DNA of 32,669 bases from the NCBI GenBank assembly GCA_003131625.1, contig PKVY01000042.1:20883-53551 (forward strand). Direction: 5' to 3'. Below the pieces are notes generated by a model that was not told the origin of the DNA, searched no databases, and was given only the letters and a program-made list of their open reading frames with translations. The translations under genes were made by a program, and so were the position numbers. Shown in pieces: positions 13,400-20,602 of this stretch (its first letter is position 1; each line of letters begins with the position of its first letter). The DNA comes from Acidobacterium sp. GTDB lineage: Bacteria > Acidobacteriota > Terriglobia > Terriglobales > Acidobacteriaceae.

Positions 13400-13795
13400 G
13401 TGGTTACGGCCGACACAGATCGAGCGACCCCCGCAGGGACGGAAACCGTCCTGGTGGTGGAGGACGACCGCGCGGTGCGGCTCCTCTTCACGAAGATCCT
13501 GCAAAGCGCGGGATATGAAGTGATCGCCTGCGAGAACGGAACCCTTGGCCTCGAAGCGGCGCGCAATCAGATTGAAAAAATCGACGCGGTTATTACCGAT
13601 GCAAGGATGCCCGGGATGCAGGGGCCAAGGCTGATCGCGCGCATACGCGCCATGCGGCCGGAGATTCCCGCGATTCTGGTCAGCGGCAATCCTATGGATA
13701 CGGACATCGACCCGACGACCGTGTTTCTGAGCAAGCCGATTTCGCCGGGAATGCTGACTCGCGAACTGCGGCGTCTCCTGCACGCCAGGATGTAG
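13400..13795 (+). CDS. Stand-alone receiver-domain protein (CheY-like)
   Basis: A single phospho-receiver domain of about 131 residues. [16 protein letters not shown] gives the acidic pair, [11 protein letters not shown] the phospho-aspartate, LVSGN the switch Ser/Thr, and FLSKPISP the lysine. No output domain follows, so it acts by protein contact or as a phosphate relay. No kinase gene is directly adjacent, although two histidine kinases are encoded nearby. The GTG at 13400 is chosen because AGGA stands six bases before it and the domain begins soon after; the longer ATG at 13343 adds 19 poorly conserved residues and lacks a ribosome binding site. The preceding 190 bp hold a GCTCGCGAGC palindrome but no convincing promoter. 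Confidence 0.8.
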   Translation: MVTADTDRATPAGTETVLVVEDDRAVRLLFTKILQSAGYEVIACENGTLGLEAARNQIEKIDAVITDARMPGMQGPRLIARIRAMRPEIPAILVSGNPMDTDIDPTTVFLSKPISPGMLTRELRRLLHARM

Positions 13796-13842
13796 AATCT
13801 TCAGTCTGCCCCTCAACTCTCTTAGCCGATCGCGGGAGAACC

Positions 13843-14958
13843 ATGATCATTGGTGTGCCGAAGGAAGTGAAGGACCACGAAAGCCGCGTGGGGATTACCC
13901 CTGCCGGGGTTAAATCCCTGAGCGAAGCCGGACATAAAGTGCTGGTGGAAACGGGCGCCGGAGAGCTTTCGGCGCTCACCGACGACGAATACCAGGACGC
14001 GGGCGCGGAGATTGTCGGCTCAGCCCACAACGTGTGGGGCAACGCCGACCTGATCGTCAAGGTCAAGGAGCCGGTGGAGAAGGAATACGTGTTTTTTCGC
14101 GAGGGGCTGGTGCTTTTCACGTATCTGCATCTCGCGCCGCTCCCGGTTCTGACCGAAAAGCTGCTGCAGAAGAAGGTTGTGGGGATCGCGTATGAGACGA
14201 TCCGCGACCGCGCAGGCACGCTGCCGCTGCTGACGCCCATGTCGGAAGTGGCCGGGCGGATGGCAGTGCAGGTGGGCGCGGCGTATCTGGAGAAAGAAAA
14301 AGGCGGGCGCGGCGTTCTCCTCGGTGGCGTTCCGGGCGTGCCTCCGGCTGCCGTCTGCGTGATAGGCGGCGGCATCGTCGGCACGAATGCGGCGAAGATC
14401 GCGCTGGGCATGGGGGCGCGCGTCACGCTGGTGGACGTGAACCTGAACCGTCTGCGGGAGCTCGACGACATTTTCAACGGCCGCATCTTTACCCTGGCCT
14501 CGAATTCCTGGAACATCTCCCGCGCCGTGCAGGAAGCCGATCTGGTGATCGGCGGCGTGCTGATTCCTGGCGCGTCTGCGCCGAAGATCGTCACCCGCGC
14601 GATGGTGATGAAGATGAAGAAGGGCGCGGTGATTGTCGACGTTGCCATCGACCAGGGCGGCTGCGTGGAGACCGCGCACCCGACCACCCACAGCGATCCG
14701 GCGTACGAAGTGAATGGCGTAGTCCACTACTGCGTGACCAACATGCCGGCGGCGGTGCCCAATACTTCCACGCTGGCGTTGACCAACGCGACCTTCCCCT
14801 ACGTCCTGCGTCTGGCGCGGAATGGCGCGAAGCAGGCGATTCTCGACGACGACGGCATTCGCGACGGCGTGAATACGTATGAGGGCACGCTGACCTGCGA
14901 ACCGGTCGCCGTCTCGCAGAAGAAGCCCTGGACGCCGGTGCGCGAGCTGCTGGCGTAG
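13843..14958 (+). CDS. ald: Alanine dehydrogenase
   Basis: A 371-residue enzyme catalysing reversible NAD-dependent deamination of L-alanine to pyruvate and ammonia. The N-terminus [20 protein letters not shown] is the family's substrate-side signature with the arginine and lysine contacts. KVKEP and YLHLAP follow; the NAD-binding [18 protein letters not shown] sits at about residues 178-195. DVAIDQGGC and the [13 protein letters not shown] block with the active-site region are all present. The length is normal (about 370). GGGAGA lies just before the ATG. It stands alone, 47 bp after the receiver gene, with no Lrp-type regulator beside it. NAD dependence gives a loose metabolic link to nadA/nadB in the window but not an operon. 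Confidence 0.96.
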   Translation: MIIGVPKEVKDHESRVGITPAGVKSLSEAGHKVLVETGAGELSALTDDEYQDAGAEIVGSAHNVWGNADLIVKVKEPVEKEYVFFREGLVLFTYLHLAPLPVLTEKLLQKKVVGIAYETIRDRAGTLPLLTPMSEVAGRMAVQVGAAYLEKEKGGRGVLLGGVPGVPPAAVCVIGGGIVGTNAAKIALGMGARVTLVDVNLNRLRELDDIFNGRIFTLASNSWNISRAVQEADLVIGGVLIPGASAPKIVTRAMVMKMKKGAVIVDVAIDQGGCVETAHPTTHSDPAYEVNGVVHYCVTNMPAAVPNTSTLALTNATFPYVLRLARNGAKQAILDDDGIRDGVNTYEGTLTCEPVAVSQKKPWTPVRELLA

Positions 14959-15040
14959 AGGCGAGTTCATCACGGGGGAGATGGAATAGCCCGGGCTGAA
15001 AAAGGCGCGTGTTATTGTCTTTGCTCTGTGGCTCGGCCAT
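14591..15040 (-). other. ORF with a strong Shine-Dalgarno but antisense to ald (doubtful gene)
   Basis: An ATG at 15040 follows AAGGAGG by six bases, one of the best ribosome sites in the window. The first 27 residues (MAEPQSKDNNTRLFQPGLFH and on) look like an ordinary polar N-terminus. After that the frame runs antisense through the ald 3' half for about 370 bp and becomes Arg/Ser/Pro-rich, as shadow frames do in GC-rich DNA. It may be the surviving 5' end of a gene truncated at the ald boundary. No homologue is recognised. Confidence 0.15.
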
Positions 15041-15106
15041 GCGTTTCCTCCTTAGGATTCGCATGATCGCCTACACGCCAAACTCAGGGCCACGTGGTTA
15101 ATCCGC

Positions 15107-15162
15107 CTTGGCAATTGTCCACACGTGAGAAATACAAACGGGGTATTTCCCACGTCGCCAAG
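15107..15162 (-). terminator. Long nested inverted repeat just past the 15166-15645 gene
   Basis: ACGTGAGAAATAC (15123-15135) and GTATTTCCCACGT (15143-15155) pair over 13 positions; the single mismatch becomes a G-U pair in minus-strand RNA. The loop is 7 bases. Outside it CTTGGC (15107-15112) pairs with GCCAAG (15157-15162). It begins a few bases after the stop of the minus-strand gene, the place of a terminator, but no T-run follows. It might instead be the end structure of a former mobile element. Confidence 0.5.
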
Positions 15163-15165
15163 CCG

Positions 15166-15645
15166 CTATGGCTTTCGCCTTCGCCTGGACTTCGAGTACG
15201 ACTCCACGCCTTCCAAGCTGAGGGACAGCCCTTCGGCCCTCAATAGGTCTTGAATCTGCTTGTTCGTCTTCCCGGCAGCACGCCAGGCTTGGATTCGCTC
15301 GGCCAGCTGGACGTTCGGCTTTCTCCCCGGTCTTCCTTTCTTGATCTCAAGTCCTGGGGTGTGCCTGTACCACGCTTCGACGGCCTCATGATATGCCTGT
15401 TGGCAAAACCTAGAAGCTACCGATTCGATCACCTCGGCCGAGACGCTAGGTTGGCCTAGCGGCTGAGGCGGCCACTCTTCTTCTGTTGCCCGGCTAGGAA
15501 CTTTGCCAAACGCAGCCACCGCCTCGAGGGGTGACGGGTGGCGACCGGCCTTTTCTGCCCCGGCATAGAAATCCTCGAAGAACTTCTTACTGAACCGGCG
15601 CAAACCTCGGGATAATTTCCTTGCCTGGTCCTTGTTGGAAACCAT
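15166..15645 (-). CDS. Hypothetical protein with basic, HTH-like C-terminus
   Basis: A 159-residue protein not recognised as any named family. The N-terminal half is helical and charged (KLSRGLRRFSKKFFEDFY), the middle has a proline-rich spacer (EEEWPPQPLGQPS), and the last 55 residues read GRPGRKPNVQLAERIQAWRAAGKTNK.. onward, a short segment resembling the GRP-x-hook and helix-turn-helix found at the C-terminus of resolvases and other DNA-binding proteins (only the first residues are quoted). It ends in a run of arginines and lysines. DNA binding is therefore plausible but unproven. There is no signal or membrane segment. Lower GC than its neighbours and the adjacent long inverted repeat suggest an accessory gene. 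It is divergent from the Sel1 gene, sharing a 95-bp promoter region. Confidence 0.6.
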   Translation of the reverse strand: MVSNKDQARKLSRGLRRFSKKFFEDFYAGAEKAGRHPSPLEAVAAFGKVPSRATEEEWPPQPLGQPSVSAEVIESVASRFCQQAYHEAVEAWYRHTPGLEIKKGRPGRKPNVQLAERIQAWRAAGKTNKQIQDLLRAEGLSLSLEGVESYSKSRRRRKP

Positions 15646-15677
15646 GTCACCACCCTCGACCGCTAGGCCTGTAGAAT

Positions 15678-15705
15678 TTGTGGCAAATCAATTCAACTGT
15701 AACTA
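15678..15705 (+). promoter_or_regulatory. Candidate promoter of the Sel1-repeat gene
   Basis: TTGTGG and TAACTA are 16 bp apart in a locally AT-rich stretch between two divergent genes. The hexamers are only partial matches, so this is a weak call. Confidence 0.25.
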
Positions 15706-15740
15706 GCGCGCGCGGAGGAAAGCGCAGAAAGGCAGGCACG

Positions 15741-16742
15741 ATGAATCCTGGACTCTGCCATCCCCTGTGTGTTCTGGCTCTAGCTATCACAGCGTCCAGT
15801 GCAAGGGCGCAGCAGAGCGTGCCGCCAGCATCCGATCAAATGAAGGTTAACCGAAGCTGGGAGGCAACCGTCCGGCTTTCGGAGCTGCAATGCGGATTAC
15901 CCCCCGCATTCGATGAAAAGAGCATCACCACGTTCGAACAGCAAGCTGCCAGTGGCGATGCTGCCGCTCAATGCGGGTTGGGGCGAATGTATTACGTCGG
16001 CGAGGGAGTACCGGAAGACTACTCTCAGGCCGCTCTTTGGTTTCGCAAGGCGGCTGATCAGAATAATGCCACGGCGCAGAGCAATCTTGGGTATGCCTAC
16101 CTGAACGGAAGAGGTGTACCCAAGGATGACGCTCAAGCTGCCTCTTGGTGGCGCAAAGCGGCGGAGCAAGGGGACGCCATGGCGCAAGCTGGCTTGGGGG
16201 CAATGTACGAGGGCGGTCTGAGTCTTGCGCAGGACTACTCGCAGGCGGCGATTTGGTATCGCAAGGCAGCCGAACAGGGCGACGCTGAGGCGCAGGACGG
16301 TCTCGGGCGTTTGTACTACGGCGGCGCCGGTGTGTCGCAGGACTACATAGAAGCGGCCTTCTGGTTTCGCAAGGCGTCGGAGCAGGAAAACGTTCGCGCC
16401 GAGGTCGTACTTGCCACCATGTATGCAAAGGGATTCGGTCTGCCCCAAGACGACACTCAGGCTGTCTTTTGGTTTCGCAAAGCAGCCGAACGGGGCAATG
16501 CTGACGCGGAGTTTACCCTTGCAGGCTTCTATGGGACAGGCCGAGGTGTGCCCCAGGATTTCGCAGAAGCCTGTTTCTGGGTAGATTTGGCCATTTCTGG
16601 CAAGCAGCTCGACTCCTCAGATATGGACCGAGCTGTGAAGCTACGGGACGCTGACGCGTCAATGCTGATGCCCGGCGAGTTGTACGCAGAACGGCAGCGG
16701 GTACTGAAGTGGTTAGAGGAGCATAAGGCAAAGCCACAATGA
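15741..16742 (+). CDS. Exported Sel1-like repeat protein
   Basis: A 333-residue protein with a signal peptide (MNPG, Leu/Ala core, ASSARAQ at about residues 18-24) followed by six tandem 36-residue Sel1 repeats from about residue 73 to 288. Each unit has the form GDAxAQxGLGxMYxxGxGVxxDYxxA followed by AxWFRKAAEQ. Unit 3 deviates (GGLSLAQDY), and the last ends in AISGKQL. Sel1 repeats form curved helical scaffolds that bind other proteins, often in the periplasm; the partner is unknown. The ATG at 15741 is preferred because it opens the signal peptide; the ATG at 15678 would add 21 residues containing the promoter and RBS region. Codon use is less GC-biased than neighbouring genes, perhaps indicating a horizontally acquired gene. 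Confidence 0.9.
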   Translation: MNPGLCHPLCVLALAITASSARAQQSVPPASDQMKVNRSWEATVRLSELQCGLPPAFDEKSITTFEQQAASGDAAAQCGLGRMYYVGEGVPEDYSQAALWFRKAADQNNATAQSNLGYAYLNGRGVPKDDAQAASWWRKAAEQGDAMAQAGLGAMYEGGLSLAQDYSQAAIWYRKAAEQGDAEAQDGLGRLYYGGAGVSQDYIEAAFWFRKASEQENVRAEVVLATMYAKGFGLPQDDTQAVFWFRKAAERGNADAEFTLAGFYGTGRGVPQDFAEACFWVDLAISGKQLDSSDMDRAVKLRDADASMLMPGELYAERQRVLKWLEEHKAKPQ

Positions 16743-16800
16743 AGGGAGCGTCGGCTCTCCCGCTTAACTCGGGGTTCCCTCTGCAACAACGGCCGCCGCC

Positions 16801-16846
16801 AACCCGTCTGAAGAACAGCGGGTTAGGCCATTCCCCGGCCTATAAT
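16801..16846 (+). promoter_or_regulatory. ntrY promoter (-10 TATAAT) overlapped by an inverted repeat
   Basis: TATAAT at 16841-16846 is a perfect -10, 30 bases before the TTG start. AACCCG (16801-16806) and CGGGTT (16819-16824) are exact reverse complements 12 bp apart, and the second arm covers where the -35 should be. No good -35 is visible, so the promoter may need an activator or be blocked by a repressor at this repeat. Confidence 0.5.
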
Positions 16847-16876
16847 CATCGGTAATTTTAGAAGCGGACCATCGAT

Positions 16877-19150
16877 TTGGCTGAAATCAAGCATCGCCGG
16901 GCGACTTTGATCCTGCTGGCGGCAGTGGTGTTTGTGCTGCTGTTGCTGTTGATCGCGCTCAACGCGTTCAATGTCCGCTCTCTGAATCCCACCACCACCG
17001 GCGAGATTTTCCTCCTCACCTCGCTCTCGGTGCTGGTTTTTCTGCTGTTCGTTACGGTCCTGGTGCTGCTGCTGCGCAACCTCATCAAGCTGCTGGCCGA
17101 ACAGCGCAGCCAGGTGCTGGGGGCGCGGCTGCGGACGCGCATGTTCATCGGCGCGTTGCTGTTGTCGTTCGTGCCGGCACTCTTCATGTTTTTGTTTAGC
17201 TTCTTGCTGATGAACCGCTCCATCGACAGGTGGTTCTCCGAGCCGGCTTCCGAGGTTCGCGACGACTCGACGAAGATCGCCATGGAGCTTTCGCACTATG
17301 CGTCGCTGAACGCGCGTGCGGAAGCCGAGAGCATGGCGCGCTCGCCGGCGCTGTCGTCGGCCCTTGGTTCTGAGGACCGCGACGCCATTCTGAACGAAAT
17401 GCGCGCCCACCAGATCACGCTGCAGGGAGGATTCGCCGTCCTCTATCGCGATTCAGCGCCGGTGGCCGCTTACCAGCTGCCGCAGACGTCGAGCGCCGCA
17501 GAAGTGCATTCGTGGCTGAATGGCGACGACCGGCAAAAGATCGAAGCGGGGCAACCGCTCACGGGGGCGATCCTGAAAGCGGCGCGGCGGTCGGACGAGC
17601 CGATGCTGGTGGCGGGTGGGACAGAATATGCCCTGGGCGCGGCGAGCCTTCCGGGTGGAGGGGTGGTCGTCGCCGGTTTGCCCATGCCCGCGGGCCTGAA
17701 TGCCATTGTTGCGGACCTGAGCACCGGGACGAGCCAGTACTGGGCGCTGTACCGGCAGCGGCGCATCATCCGCATGACGTATTTTCTGCTGCTGCTGATG
17801 CTCACGGCGCTGGTGTTTTTCGCCAGCAGCTGGCTGGCGCTGAATGTGTCACGCCAGATGACGGGGCCGCTGGAAGCTCTGGCAGACGCGACGGTCGAGA
17901 TTGGCAAGGGCCACTACAGCCATCGCGTGACCGCGGAGGCGACGGCCGAAATGAGCGAGCTGGTGCGTTCGTTCAATGCTATGGCCGCCGATCTGGAGCA
18001 AAGCCGCCTGCTGGCGGAAACGTCAGCGCGCGAGCTTTCGGCTGCGAATCTGGCGGTCGAGGCGCGGCGCAAGGAACTGGAGACCATCCTCGAGACCATT
18101 CCTTCCGGCGTGGTGACGCTCGACGCGTCGCGTCGCGTAGTGCTGGGGAATCGCGCCTTTGCCGAACTGCTGCGCCTCGAAGGGCAGCCGGACCTGGCCG
18201 GAACTTCGCTGGACGCGCTGCTGCCTGCGGAATTCAACGAGGAGTTGACGCGCCTGGAACGCCGGGCACGCCGCATGGGTGTGGCTTCGTCGGAGTTCGA
18301 GCTGCGCACCTCGCGCGGCTTAGTCAACCTTTCCGTGACCCTGGCCGCACTGGATCCGCCGCACGGGCAAAATCACGGTTCGATCCTGGTGCTGGAGGAT
18401 TTGTCGGAGTTCCTGCACGCGCAACGGCAGGCTGCGTGGAAAGAGGTGGCGCAGAGGGTCGCGCATGAGATCAGAAACCCGTTGACGCCGATTACGCTTT
18501 CCGCAGAGCGCATTCGCCGCCATGTCGAGCGCGGGCTGCCCGAATCGGCGGGCGTGATTCGCAAGTGCTGCGACGTGATCCTGGGCTCGGTGGAGTCGAT
18601 GCGCACGCTGGTGGGCCAGTTCGGCGCGCTCGCGGAGTTTCCCGTGGCGCACCCTCACTCCGCGGATCTGAACGAAATCGTCGAGAGCGCGACCCTGCTC
18701 TTCGAGGGGCGCATCCAGAGCATCCGCGTCGAAAAGCATCTGGATCCGAACCTGCCGCCGGTGATGGCCGATCCGGAAGCGCTGCGGCGCGCGGTCGCCA
18801 ACCTCATCGACAATGCGGCGGAAGCGATGCAGGAGAGCCTGCTGCGCGTGCTTTCGATTGAAACCAGCGCAGGGGAACGCCCAGGCATGGCGGAGATTAT
18901 TGTGGCCGACACCGGGCCGGGATTGACCGATGAGATGCGCGAGCGGCTCTTCCTGCCGTGGTTTTCGACGCGGCAGCGGGGAACGGGGCTGGGGCTCTCG
19001 ATCGTCGCGAAGATCGTGCAGGACCACGGCGGCTCGATCCGCGCCGAAAACAATGTGCCCGCGGGCGCGCGCTTTATTATCGAATTGCCGCTGGCGGAGA
19101 CGAATGGCGTGGAGACCGCGCCTGCCGCAACGCTGACCAGGGCCGTCTGA
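16877..19150 (+). CDS. NtrY-type sensor histidine kinase
   Basis: A 757-residue kinase. Three hydrophobic segments lie in the first 115 residues, then an extracytoplasmic region of about 180 residues, and a fourth segment at about 297-320. Then come HAMP (SRQMTGPLEALADATVEIG), a PAS domain starting near ETILETIPSGVVTLD, and a HisKA domain with His530 in VAHEIRNPLTPITLS. The HATPase has NLIDNAAEAM, ADTGPGLT and the FFLPWFST-like segment LFLPWFSTRQRGTGLGL. This is the NtrY layout; in proteobacteria NtrYX responds to nitrogen status or redox and cell-envelope conditions. The start is TTG at 16877, since no ATG or GTG fits before the first membrane segment; the RBS is weak. ntrX begins 13 bp after the stop. 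Confidence 0.88.
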   Translation: MAEIKHRRATLILLAAVVFVLLLLLIALNAFNVRSLNPTTTGEIFLLTSLSVLVFLLFVTVLVLLLRNLIKLLAEQRSQVLGARLRTRMFIGALLLSFVPALFMFLFSFLLMNRSIDRWFSEPASEVRDDSTKIAMELSHYASLNARAEAESMARSPALSSALGSEDRDAILNEMRAHQITLQGGFAVLYRDSAPVAAYQLPQTSSAAEVHSWLNGDDRQKIEAGQPLTGAILKAARRSDEPMLVAGGTEYALGAASLPGGGVVVAGLPMPAGLNAIVADLSTGTSQYWALYRQRRIIRMTYFLLLLMLTALVFFASSWLALNVSRQMTGPLEALADATVEIGKGHYSHRVTAEATAEMSELVRSFNAMAADLEQSRLLAETSARELSAANLAVEARRKELETILETIPSGVVTLDASRRVVLGNRAFAELLRLEGQPDLAGTSLDALLPAEFNEELTRLERRARRMGVASSEFELRTSRGLVNLSVTLAALDPPHGQNHGSILVLEDLSEFLHAQRQAAWKEVAQRVAHEIRNPLTPITLSAERIRRHVERGLPESAGVIRKCCDVILGSVESMRTLVGQFGALAEFPVAHPHSADLNEIVESATLLFEGRIQSIRVEKHLDPNLPPVMADPEALRRAVANLIDNAAEAMQESLLRVLSIETSAGERPGMAEIIVADTGPGLTDEMRERLFLPWFSTRQRGTGLGLSIVAKIVQDHGGSIRAENNVPAGARFIIELPLAETNGVETAPAATLTRAV

Positions 19151-19163
19151 ACCCCGGGACCTG

Positions 19164-20528
19164 ATGAACCATATCCTCATCGTGGACGATGAAGCGGAGA
19201 TACGCGAGTCTCTCGAAGAGATTCTGCGCGAGGAGGGCTACTCCGTTGCGAGCGCGGGCACGGCGGCGGAGGCGCTGGCGCAGGCGCGCGATCCCGTGTA
19301 CGACGTGCTGCTGCTCGACATCTGGCTGCCTGATCGCGACGGCCTGGAAGTTCTGACAGAGCTGCGCGCGCTCGACGCCGAGTCGCGGCCGGAAGTGATC
19401 GTGATCTCGGGCCACGCGACCATTGAAACCGCCGTCAGGGCCACCAAGCTGGGCGCCTTCGATCTGCTGGAAAAGCCGCTGATGCTGGAGCGGACGCTGA
19501 TCGTGGTGAAGAACGCGATCGAGGCGAAGCGGCTGCGCACGGAGAACCTGGAGTTCCGGCGGCAGCTCTCGCTGGAACAGCAGATCACCGGCGAAAGCGT
19601 GCAGGCGCGAGCGCTGCGGCAGCAGATCAAGCTGATGGCGCCGACCAACGGCCGCGTGCTCATCTACGGCGAATCCGGGTCGGGCAAGGAGCTGATCGCG
19701 CGCGCTATTCACGCGGAGAGCCTGCGCAGCGACCGCGTTTTCGTGGAGCTGAACTGCGCGGCGATTCCCGAGGACTACATCGAGAGCGAGCTGTTTGGCT
19801 ATCGCAACAGCGCCATCAGCGGCGGCCCTCCCGAGAAGCGCGGCACCTTCGAGCGGGCTAACGGCGGCACGCTTTTTCTGGATGAAGTAGGCGACATGAG
19901 CCTGAAAACCCAGGCCAAGGTACTGCGCGCGCTCGATGAGCAGCGCTTCGTCCCGGTGGGCGCGCTGCAGCCCATCAGCGTGGACGTGCGCGTGATCGCG
20001 GCGACTAACAAGGAGCTTGAAGACGAGATCGCCAAAGGGAACTTCCGCGAGGACTTTTTCTATCGCCTGAACGTGATTCCGTTTTACGTGCCACCGCTGC
20101 GCGACCGGCGCGAGGACATTCCGCTGCTGGTGCGCGACTTTCTGCGCGGTTTCGGTCGCGAATACGGACGTCCGCGGGTCGAGATTGCCGAGGACGCGAT
20201 CGAGTTGCTGCGCCAGTATCACTGGCCGGGAAATGTGCGCGAGCTGAAAAATGTGATCGAGAGGGTGTTCATCCTGAACCCTCAGGCGCGGCGCATCGAG
20301 CGCCGCCATTTGCCCATGCTGGTGCACCGCACCGGGCGCGCCGGCGACTTCGACACGCTGCAGCAGGCGCGCGACGCCTACGAACGCGAATACATCCTGA
20401 AGAAGATCGACGACTGCAACGGCAACATGAGCCGCGCGGCGGAAACCCTGGGACTCGAGCGCAGCCACCTCTACCGCAAGATGAAGGCTCTGGGGATCAG
20501 TGTGCGTGAATCGTCAACGGAGCGCTGA
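19164..20528 (+). CDS. NtrX-type AAA+ response regulator lacking GAFTGA
   Basis: A 454-residue protein with receiver (Asp52 in LLDIWLPDRDG, lysine in LLEKPL), a sigma-54-interaction AAA+ domain (Walker A GESGSGKE at 169-176, Walker B GGTLFLDEVGDM at 234-245, arginine-finger region FREDFFYRLNVIPF) and a Fis-type HTH (NMSRAAETLGLERSHLYRKM). Between ELFGY and GTFERA the L1 loop reads RNSAISGGPPEKR, with no GAFTGA. That hexapeptide is needed by classical activators to remodel sigma-54 holoenzyme, and several NtrX proteins are known to lack it. This protein is therefore more likely an ATPase-containing regulator of sigma-70 promoters than a sigma-54 activator. It is co-transcribed with the kinase before it. 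Confidence 0.9.
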   Translation: MNHILIVDDEAEIRESLEEILREEGYSVASAGTAAEALAQARDPVYDVLLLDIWLPDRDGLEVLTELRALDAESRPEVIVISGHATIETAVRATKLGAFDLLEKPLMLERTLIVVKNAIEAKRLRTENLEFRRQLSLEQQITGESVQARALRQQIKLMAPTNGRVLIYGESGSGKELIARAIHAESLRSDRVFVELNCAAIPEDYIESELFGYRNSAISGGPPEKRGTFERANGGTLFLDEVGDMSLKTQAKVLRALDEQRFVPVGALQPISVDVRVIAATNKELEDEIAKGNFREDFFYRLNVIPFYVPPLRDRREDIPLLVRDFLRGFGREYGRPRVEIAEDAIELLRQYHWPGNVRELKNVIERVFILNPQARRIERRHLPMLVHRTGRAGDFDTLQQARDAYEREYILKKIDDCNGNMSRAAETLGLERSHLYRKMKALGISVRESSTER

Positions 20529-20570
20529 ACCGGCGCGCGGCTTGCATCCAGGCTCGGCCGTTCGCCCCGC

Positions 20571-20576
20571 TATAAT
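20571..20576 (+). promoter_or_regulatory. Candidate -10 (TATAAT) of the glycosidase gene
   Basis: A perfect TATAAT lies 26 bases before the GTG at 20603 and just after the end of ntrX. No good -35 is at the right distance; TTGCAT at 20542-20547 is 23 bp away, which is too far. As at ntrY, the -10 follows a G/C-only stretch. Confidence 0.45.
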
Positions 20577-20602
20577 GCGTCTTCGCATCGGGGGTCGTTT
20601 CC

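Noticed and set aside
15060-15165. CRISPR-like repeat near the long hairpin
   Set aside because: Only one inverted repeat, no regularly spaced direct repeats, and no cas genes in the window.
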